NCBI GenBank assembly: GCA_029057255.1
Contig: JAICZO010000235.1
Span: 1 to 11,767 of the forward strand
From: Muribaculaceae bacterium
GTDB taxonomy: Bacteria > Bacteroidota > Bacteroidia > Bacteroidales > Muribaculaceae
Direction: 5' to 3'
Length of the DNA: 11,767 bases
The notes beneath the pieces were generated by a model. The model was not told the DNA's origin. It saw only the letters and a list, made by a program, of their open reading frames with translations, and made no database searches. Both the position numbers and the translations under genes were made by a program. The stretch's first letter is position 1; every line of letters begins with the position of its first letter. Below, piece after piece: positions 6,265 through 11,767 of this stretch.

Positions 6265-7227
6265 TCACAGGGTCAGCATGACGTTATATTTGCGCAGCCT
6301 GAACTCGGGGTGATATGATTCTTTTGCGAAACGCAGGCCGGGGTCGCCGCCGTCATCTTCTCTGTTGATATACCTTATGGCAGGATGGCGCTCGCACATG
6401 CGCTCGGCGAAGAACTTGTTGACGGCCTCGCCCGCCCCCGCCACGGCATGCTCCATCTTCTCGATATGCAGCACGAGGGTATCGCCCGACACCTCGCCGG
6501 CGGTGAATGCCACAGGCCTGCCCGAGCCGTCGCGCAGCACGGCACCCTCGAGGCCGTATGCCTCATAGTCGCGGAGAACTTCGAGACACTGCTCGCGCTC
6601 ATACTCGGCCATCACGGGGTCGGCCTTGTCGCCCTCGATACCGAGATTCTCGAAGAAATCTATGATTTCGGGGATATTGTCGGAGCATATGTCGTCGAGG
6701 CGCCAGCCGGGATTGTCGGCCTCGAATCGGTTGACATGGTTGCGTTTCTTGTTATATTTCTTGCCGGCCAGCGACGCAAGGGCGTGAGCGTCATAGATAT
6801 AGTCGGCCCAGTCGGGCAACTCTTCTTCATAGACCGTGCCGCATGCGCGCAGCTCGTCGAGGCGGTCCTCGGGCACTGCCGTCAGCAGCGGCTCAAGCCC
6901 CGTGGCGCGACAGTATTCACGGATGAGAGCCATGCTCTCGGCCAGCGGCATGCGCCCCACGGGTAGCGAGAACGAGGGGCGGCGCGCTATATCCTCCGAC
7001 AGGCCTCTGATAAACAGTGTGTCGCGATAGACACAGTACTCGTATCCGAAGTAATCGACCCACATGAATATCCCCCCTACGGTAAAATCGCATGTCCTCG
7101 ACCCCGAACATCGCAGCAGCGGTCTGAAAAGCTCTATGTCCGATGGTCTGACGGGTGAAAAACCGAGGCGCCGCGGCATTGTGGCTACGGCAACAGCCGG
7201 CAGCCTATATTTGCGTAAGTTCTGCAT
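6265..7227 (-). CDS. DUF2156 protein (phosphatidylglycerol lysyltransferase C-terminal-like, GNAT fold)
   Basis: The family shares its GNAT-type fold with the catalytic domain of MprF/LysX-type aminoacyl-phosphatidylglycerol synthases, but stand-alone Bacteroidota members have no settled substrate. Visible signatures are CDFTVGGIFMW (46-56), the basic GKKYNKKRNHVNRF segment (155-168), GLEGAVLRDGSGRPVAFTAGE (225-245) and INREDDGGDPGLRFAKESYHP (287-307) near the C-terminus. There are no membrane helices, unlike full MprF with its flippase domain, so the protein is probably cytoplasmic or peripheral. At 320 residues it is of usual size. The first 16 residues may not be translated: Met17 (ATG at 7179) lies just before the conserved part. 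It follows the operon terminator, yet I see no convincing promoter of its own. menA starts 40 bases downstream. Confidence 0.85.
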   Translation of the reverse strand: MQNLRKYRLPAVAVATMPRRLGFSPVRPSDIELFRPLLRCSGSRTCDFTVGGIFMWVDYFGYEYCVYRDTLFIRGLSEDIARRPSFSLPVGRMPLAESMALIREYCRATGLEPLLTAVPEDRLDELRACGTVYEEELPDWADYIYDAHALASLAGKKYNKKRNHVNRFEADNPGWRLDDICSDNIPEIIDFFENLGIEGDKADPVMAEYEREQCLEVLRDYEAYGLEGAVLRDGSGRPVAFTAGEVSGDTLVLHIEKMEHAVAGAGEAVNKFFAERMCERHPAIRYINREDDGGDPGLRFAKESYHPEFRLRKYNVMLTL

Positions 7228-7261
7228 AATGAATTTCGGTTATGTAATCAGTAAACAGTTG

Positions 7262-7305
7262 AAAAAAACGCTTCCGTACACCTGTTGCCGGGTATGACGG
7301 AAGCG
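7262..7305 (-). terminator. Strong intrinsic terminator ending the four-gene operon
   Basis: On the minus strand a perfect 9-bp stem CGCTTCCGT/ACGGAAGCG (7305-7297 with 7277-7269) is followed at once by seven T residues (7268-7262). The loop can extend the stem further (ATACC with GGTGT, one bulged C). It starts 17 bases after the stop of the UlaG-like gene. The rest of the 94-base gap up to the DUF2156 start holds only AT-rich sequence. Confidence 0.92.
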
Positions 7306-7321
7306 CGTGGTATCGTGTCAG

Positions 7322-8056
7322 TTACAGCGTCTCGCAATCTCCGGGAGTATGGAGACAGTACAGCTTTGTCCTCGCGACGACAGCTTCGGGCAGATTCCAG
7401 GCGCCGAAGTCGCATGCCTTGTCGAACTCTCCCTTGAAGTGCATGGGGAAGAAGTCAGCAACCTTGATGGCGGAGAGGAACTGCACGGCACCGGCCTGAC
7501 AGTCAGCGCCGAGCCTTGTGTCGACGGGGAAGAATGCGACGTCCACTTCAGGCACTTCGGATGCTATACGGTTGAGGATGACGGTGTACCTGTTGTGCTC
7601 GCGCTCCACTTCGGCAAGCGTGCTCTCGTCCTTCCAGTGCCAGTAGTTGAGGTCTCCGGCATGGAAGATGCGGAATCCGTCAGGCATGGTCACCAGATAG
7701 CTCACGCCGGCATCAGTCGAGCCGAAGGCACGGACGCGTATGTCGCCGGGCAGCCCTTCGGCCACATCGCCGGCGCTCATCCACTCGACGGGCACGTCGT
7801 CGCGGATGTCATTGGCCACGACATCGTTGGAGATGACATATACCCTGCGCCGGTTCTGGGCGAGATTGAATATTTCGGGGTTGAAGTGGTCGGGATGCCT
7901 GTGCGAAACGAAGAAGACCACGGGCCTGTCGCTGTCATGGCTCAGCGCTTTCTTCACTTCATGGGCGGGGTCGCGGAAATAGTCGAAGATAAGAATCACG
8001 TCGGGTCCTTCGACCATGAAGCCCGAGTTATCGAGATATGTTACTTTGGTTGCCAT
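7322..8056 (-). CDS. MBL-fold metallo-hydrolase, UlaG-like (beta-lactamase_2 group)
   Basis: This 244-residue protein of the metallo-beta-lactamase superfamily is probably a cytoplasmic metal-dependent hydrolase, with no signal peptide. The strand-rich N-terminus MATKVTYLDNSGFMVEG leads to the metal motif SHRHPDHFNP (His52, His54, Asp56, His57). Later come HAGDLNYWHW (His132, Asp135) and PMHFKGEF (His206). Where many relatives carry a further histidine after the main motif, this one has GSTDAGVSYLV (112-122), typical of a distinct UlaG-like subgroup found in gut anaerobes. The substrate is not readable; UlaG itself opens ascorbate-6-phosphate lactone, but no sugar-uptake genes are near. Its start overlaps the end of the previous MBL gene by 29 bases, so the two are likely coupled in translation. 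It is the last gene before the operon terminator. Confidence 0.88.
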   Translation of the reverse strand: MATKVTYLDNSGFMVEGPDVILIFDYFRDPAHEVKKALSHDSDRPVVFFVSHRHPDHFNPEIFNLAQNRRRVYVISNDVVANDIRDDVPVEWMSAGDVAEGLPGDIRVRAFGSTDAGVSYLVTMPDGFRIFHAGDLNYWHWKDESTLAEVEREHNRYTVILNRIASEVPEVDVAFFPVDTRLGADCQAGAVQFLSAIKVADFFPMHFKGEFDKACDFGAWNLPEAVVARTKLYCLHTPGDCETL

Positions 8057-8858
8057 TTTCTGATGCTATTTTAATTGTCAGACCGTCGTAGGCCAGACTC
8101 ACACCCTGCGGCAAGGTCGGCTCGGTCTCGGCATAGAGACCCAACTGATGGCTCACGTGGGTAAGAAAGGTCTGACGCGGTGCTGTCAATTTAATAACAT
8201 CAAGAGCTTGCTGAAGGTTCATGTGCGACATGTGCGGGTCATGGCGCAGGGCATTGATGACGAGTGTGTCGATGCCGCGGATAGCGTCGATGGTCTCGTC
8301 GGGCACGACGCTCGCATCAGTGATGTAGGCGAGGCTGTCGCCCAACTTGTAGCCGTAGATAGGCAGGCGGCCGTGAATCAGAGGCAAGGCCGTGACTTCA
8401 AGGGGCTTGAAGCCCGGACCTAAATCTACAAGGAAAGGCTCGCCGGGGGCTACGCAGCGGAGGTCGAACTGCGGCACTCCGGGGTAGGGATGCTCGGCAA
8501 AGCAGTAAGGGACACGGGCACGCAGGTCGCCCGCCACATCCTCGCGGCAATAGAGGGGGAAGTGGCTGCCGGGAGCCGAGTAGGCATAGGGGCGGAGGTC
8601 GTCGACACCGCCGACATGGTCGTAGTGCGAGTGTGTGAGCAAGGCGCAGGCAAGGTCGGGGCACCCGGTGCGCAGCATCTGCTCGCGGAAGTCGGGGCCG
8701 CAGTCGATGAGCACCAGGGGCGCGCCCTGCTCGGTCTGCACCATTGCCGAGGCCCGCAGACGTCTGTCATGCGGGTCGTCGGACGTGCAGACGGGGCATT
8801 TGCAGCGCATCTGTGGCACGCCTGTCGACGTGCCGGTGCCGAGGAATGTAAGTTTCAT
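8028..8858 (-). CDS. MBL-fold metallo-hydrolase, PhnP-like phosphodiesterase
   Basis: This 276-residue protein resembles PhnP and the wider RNase Z-like phosphodiesterases of the metallo-beta-lactamase superfamily. It opens with MKLTFLGTGTSTGVP. The metal site is visible as THSHYDH (His76, His78, Asp80, His81), His162, ITDAS with Asp181 and LTHVSHQLG with His234. Cys19, Cys21 and Cys24 (MRCKCPVC) plus His237 match the structural zinc site known from E. coli PhnP. In E. coli, PhnP hydrolyses the cyclic phosphate made by C-P lyase, but no phn genes are in view, so here it is more likely a general cyclic-phosphate or phosphodiester hydrolase. No signal peptide is present. Its ATG overlaps the TGA of the lipoprotein gene by four bases (ATGA). 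Confidence 0.9.
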   Translation of the reverse strand: MKLTFLGTGTSTGVPQMRCKCPVCTSDDPHDRRLRASAMVQTEQGAPLVLIDCGPDFREQMLRTGCPDLACALLTHSHYDHVGGVDDLRPYAYSAPGSHFPLYCREDVAGDLRARVPYCFAEHPYPGVPQFDLRCVAPGEPFLVDLGPGFKPLEVTALPLIHGRLPIYGYKLGDSLAYITDASVVPDETIDAIRGIDTLVINALRHDPHMSHMNLQQALDVIKLTAPRQTFLTHVSHQLGLYAETEPTLPQGVSLAYDGLTIKIASENGNQSNISR

Positions 8859-9826
8859 TGTCGGAATCGTGTGAGATAACCGTCCTCAAAAATCAGGTAG
8901 ACGCCGTCGGAGTATGTCCACCGCTCGACCATGCCCGCATAGGTAGGGATGCGCTCGAGCGACGGCGGAGCACCGAGGGCGAGGCGGCACTCGTCGCGGG
9001 TCATGCCCTCACGCACCTTCGAGGCGATGATCAGCTGCCATACGTCATCCTTTATTTCGGGATGCTCGCGGCGCGGGTCCTCGAACGCGAAGAGGGTGTC
9101 GAAGTTGCGTGTGGCGGCACGTGTGCTGCCGAGGCTCATCAGCACCAGGCGGTTGGCTCCGTCGGGGCAGGCCTTTGCCCTCAGAGCAGGGTCGACGATG
9201 CTGAAGAAGACGGCGAGAGGGAAGTTCTCGTTGCCCGGCACAACGCTGTCGATGCTCACTTCCACGTGCCGCAGCCCGGAGACAGCCTCGCGCTTGACAG
9301 GGTTGTACCACATCGGCGTGCGCACATAGTAGTGCTGACGGCGCATGGCCGAGTCGGCGCGTGCCACAAGGTCAAGGTCGATGGTGAACGGCACGTCAAG
9401 GCGCCCGAGAGTGTCGAGGCGAGCCTGCGACATGTCGGGCACGCGGTAGACGAGGCGCCGGCCGTCGTCGGAGACAAAGACGGCGTCCATAGCGTCGTCA
9501 CCCGTAAGGCTCCGCGCAGGCACGAAGCTGTCGAAGAATATGTCATGGCCGCCAAGCCCCGACGTATTGTCGGAAGCCGCCGTGAAGACAAGCGATACGC
9601 GGTCGTTGGCCACTCTCAGCCTGCGGCCGCGCTGCCAGCGGGCGGGAGCCTCCGGCTTCAGCGCGGCAAGGAAGAGCTGCTCGGGCGTGATGCCCTCGGC
9701 CTGCTTGCGGCGCACATCGGAGCTGTCGATGCGGGGAGTGCTCTCGACACCGGTGAAGCAGCCACCGGCGCCGAGGAGCAGTATTGTTGTCAGCAGACTT
9801 ATCGTATGTCGGGCTGCGCGTGTCAC
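8855..9826 (-). CDS. Lipoprotein with a BamE-like C-terminal segment, function unknown
   Basis: I do not recognise a named family for the full 323 residues. The first 23 form a lipoprotein signal: basic start MTRAARH, hydrophobic core ISLLTTILLLGA and lipobox AGGC with Cys23. The following residues are not acidic, so no inner-membrane retention or surface-export signal is evident. The middle (about 65-240) looks beta-rich. Residues 272-321, VREGMTRDECRLALGAPPS through ERWTYSDGVYLIFEDGYL, have the pattern of the BamE/SmpA fold: a 'G-M-T-x-x-E' helix, a 'lG.P' turn, then 'W.Y.dg.y..F..g.l'. This suggests an envelope protein-protein contact role, which is inference. The start is GTG (9826), four bases inside the stop of the S9A peptidase gene (GTGA). 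Its own stop overlaps the PhnP-like start. Confidence 0.8.
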   Translation of the reverse strand: MTRAARHTISLLTTILLLGAGGCFTGVESTPRIDSSDVRRKQAEGITPEQLFLAALKPEAPARWQRGRRLRVANDRVSLVFTAASDNTSGLGGHDIFFDSFVPARSLTGDDAMDAVFVSDDGRRLVYRVPDMSQARLDTLGRLDVPFTIDLDLVARADSAMRRQHYYVRTPMWYNPVKREAVSGLRHVEVSIDSVVPGNENFPLAVFFSIVDPALRAKACPDGANRLVLMSLGSTRAATRNFDTLFAFEDPRREHPEIKDDVWQLIIASKVREGMTRDECRLALGAPPSLERIPTYAGMVERWTYSDGVYLIFEDGYLTRFRQ

Positions 9827-11767
9827 TTCGTGGCAGGTTCTTTGCCGAGGTTACGGAATATGAACGAGTAGATGTCGGCATACTCATCGACCACCTTTGC
9901 CACGGGCTTGCCTGCGCCGTGACCGGCCTTGCTGTCGATGCGGATGAGCTTGGGAGCGTCGCCGGTATTGGCGGCCTGGAGTGCGGCTGCATACTTGAAC
10001 GAGTGGGCGGGCACCACACGGTCGTCATGGTCGGCGGTGGTGACCATGATTGCGGGATAGGGTGTGCCATCGTTGCTGATGTTGTGCACGGGCGAGTATG
10101 ACAGAAGGTACTCGGCCATCTCGCGGCTGTCGTCGGCGGTGCCGTAGTCCGACGCCCAGTTCCAGCCGATGGTGAAGAGATGATAGCGCATCATGTCCAT
10201 CACACCTACGCGGGGTATCGCCACCTTGAACAGGTCGGGGCGCAGGTTGACAGTGGCGCCGACGAGCAGACCGCCGTTGCTGCCGCCCTCGATGGTGAGG
10301 AGCTCGGGCTTGGTCCAGCCCTCGGCAATCATGTATTCGGCAGCGGCGATGAAGTCGTTGAAGACATTGAGCTTCTGCTGCTTGGTGCCTGCCACGTGCC
10401 AGCTCTCGCCATACTCGCCGCCGCCACGGAGATTGGCCTGCGCATAGATGCCGCCATTCTCGAGCCAGAGCAGACGGTTGGGGTTGAACGATGGGTTGAG
10501 GGTCACGTTGAAGCCGCCGTAGCCATAGAGGTAGACGGGGTTGGTGCCGTCCTTGACGGTGTCTTTGTGACGGACGGTGAACATGGGCACGCGTGTACCG
10601 TCGGCCGATTTGTAGAACACCTGCTCGGTGATGTAGTCGTCGGGGTTGAAGCCTTCGATCTGAGTCGACTTGAAGAGCTTGCTCTCGCCGGTGGCAAGGT
10701 CATAGCTGTAGACAGTCGAGGGATAGACAAAGGAAGAGAATGTGTAGAAGACGTCGTCGGACGAGCGCGACGATGAGAACGATACGGTGCCGTAGGTGGG
10801 CAGCTCTATCTCGCGCAGCATCTTGCCGTCGGTGTCGTAGAGGCAGGCCTTGTTGGAGGCGTCGCGGTCGTAGACAGCGATGAGGCGGTCCTTGCCGGCA
10901 AACTGCACTGATGTCAGCACGCCGCCCTCAGCATCCTCGGGGATTATTTCGCGCCAGTTCTCGCGGCCGGGCTTTGCGGGGTCGACGAGGACGAGGCGGT
11001 TGCGGCCGGCGCCTACCGATGTCAGCAGATATATCTTGCCGTCGACAATGTCGACAACGCCGTTGGTGAAGTCCTGCGAAGGCTCGACTGTCACCCACTT
11101 CGCTCCGGCGCGGCGCAGGTCCTTGACCATGAGGGCGTCGCCTATGCCCTGGCCGCCGACGATGACGGCGATGGCGCTTCCGTCGCCAGCCACTGCGGCG
11201 CTGTGGAAGTGGAGCGGGTTGTCACGGTCCTCGAAGGCAACCTTGTCCTCCGACTGGGGTGTGCCGAGGCGGTGATAGTAGATGTTGTGGTACTCGTTGG
11301 CGTTGCTGAACTCCTTGCCGGCCTCGGGCACGGGGTATGCGCTGTAATAGAAGCCGTCACCGTGCCATTCGGCGCCGGTGAACTTCGCCCACTCGATATG
11401 GTCGGGCAGGAGCTCGCCTGTGGCATTGTCCATGACGTATATCTCGGTCCAGTCCGAGCCTGAGCGCGAGATTGTGTATGCGGTATACTTGCCGTCCTTA
11501 CTCTGGAAGAGTCCTGTCAGGGCGACAGTGCCGTCGTCCGACAGCTTGTTGGGGTCGAGGAATACTTCGGCCTCTCCGTCGGGAGTGTCGGCGCGGTATA
11601 TCACAGCCTGGTTGTGCTTTCCGTCGTTTGCGGAGAAATAGTACTTTCCGTCCTCTTCTTTCCAGGGGGCGCTTCTGCGGCTGTAGCGGTTGAGGGTGTC
11701 GAGGCGGCGGTGGAGAGCGTCGCGGAAAGGTATGGCGGAGAGATAGTCGCGGGTGACTGCATTCTCG
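9823..11767 (-). CDS. Prolyl oligopeptidase family serine peptidase (S9A), 5' end outside the window
   Basis: S9A enzymes cut short peptides after proline; Bacteroidota versions are often exported, but the signal region is not visible here. The frame is open to the right edge: the first visible residues are ENAVTRDYLSAIPFRD and RSAPWKEEDGKYYFSANDG, typical of the region some 50-80 residues into the family. The GTG at 11604 is internal. Of 647 visible residues, about 50-400 form the beta-propeller and the rest the alpha/beta-hydrolase domain. The catalytic triad is complete: Ser496 (EGGSNGG), Asp581 (TADHDDRVVP) and His616 (KAGHGAGKP). Substrate-site residues Trp536 (TIGWNWASDYG) and Arg583 match porcine prolyl oligopeptidase Trp595 and Arg643, which supports post-proline specificity. 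It is the first visible gene of a four-gene operon; its TGA overlaps the next GTG start. Confidence 0.95.
   Translation of the reverse strand, partial: ENAVTRDYLSAIPFRDALHRRLDTLNRYSRRSAPWKEEDGKYYFSANDGKHNQAVIYRADTPDGEAEVFLDPNKLSDDGTVALTGLFQSKDGKYTAYTISRSGSDWTEIYVMDNATGELLPDHIEWAKFTGAEWHGDGFYYSAYPVPEAGKEFSNANEYHNIYYHRLGTPQSEDKVAFEDRDNPLHFHSAAVAGDGSAIAVIVGGQGIGDALMVKDLRRAGAKWVTVEPSQDFTNGVVDIVDGKIYLLTSVGAGRNRLVLVDPAKPGRENWREIIPEDAEGGVLTSVQFAGKDRLIAVYDRDASNKACLYDTDGKMLREIELPTYGTVSFSSSRSSDDVFYTFSSFVYPSTVYSYDLATGESKLFKSTQIEGFNPDDYITEQVFYKSADGTRVPMFTVRHKDTVKDGTNPVYLYGYGGFNVTLNPSFNPNRLLWLENGGIYAQANLRGGGEYGESWHVAGTKQQKLNVFNDFIAAAEYMIAEGWTKPELLTIEGGSNGGLLVGATVNLRPDLFKVAIPRVGVMDMMRYHLFTIGWNWASDYGTADDSREMAEYLLSYSPVHNISNDGTPYPAIMVTTADHDDRVVPAHSFKYAAALQAANTGDAPKLIRIDSKAGHGAGKPVAKVVDEYADIYSFIFRNLGKEPATK

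Noticed and set aside
7206..7213. TATATTTG on the plus strand as a promoter
   Set aside because: It matches TAnnTTTG, but the nearest TTG is about 24 bases away and only a 22-codon unlikely frame follows; it also lies inside the 5' end of the DUF2156 frame.
11602..11604. GTG as the start of the S9A peptidase
   Set aside because: The frame stays open to the window edge and the 54 codons upstream read as conserved prolyl oligopeptidase sequence, so this is an internal valine.

Overview
The window looks like a chromosomal housekeeping region of a member of the Bacteroidales; a Muribaculaceae-like gut lineage is my guess, not something the sequence proves. The grounds are Bacteroidota-type promoters (TTTG, a 20-nt spacer, then TAnnTTTG), AT-rich gaps between GC-rich genes, a YidC with a large periplasmic domain and a long basic tail, and close resemblance of several proteins to Bacteroides-type families. 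Every gene I can support is on the minus strand, so transcription runs from position 11767 towards 1. I see no tRNA, rRNA, CRISPR array, insertion sequence or phage gene.

In transcription order, the first unit (11767 to about 7262) is a tightly packed four-gene operon. It holds an S9A prolyl oligopeptidase (its start lies outside the window), a lipoprotein with a BamE-like C-terminus, a PhnP-like metallo-beta-lactamase-fold (MBL) hydrolase and a second, UlaG-like MBL hydrolase. The genes overlap by 4, 4 and 29 bases and end at a strong intrinsic terminator. Next comes a DUF2156 acyltransferase-like gene (6265-7227). A clear promoter then sits almost on top of the start of menA (5343-6224), which overlaps a membrane-anchored LtaS-type sulfatase-fold enzyme (3409-5355). 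These three genes all act, or probably act, at the membrane or on lipids.

A 347-base gap (3062-3408) follows. It holds two related stem-loops, one of which is a terminator, then a promoter and a foldable leader for yidC (971-3061), the membrane protein insertase. Downstream of yidC is a class I aminotransferase (1-943).

The most notable point is in that aminotransferase. Its reading frame is broken by a single in-frame TGA exactly where the class I aminotransferase PLP signature requires Gly or Ala. The 67 codons after the stop remain in frame and read as normal family sequence up to the window edge. TGA ends at least five other genes here, so a recoded TGA is unlikely. A recent nonsense mutation or a base-call error fits best. 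A second point is that the yidC and menA promoters match far beyond the core boxes, and that menA appears to be nearly leaderless. I found no clearly new multi-gene system.
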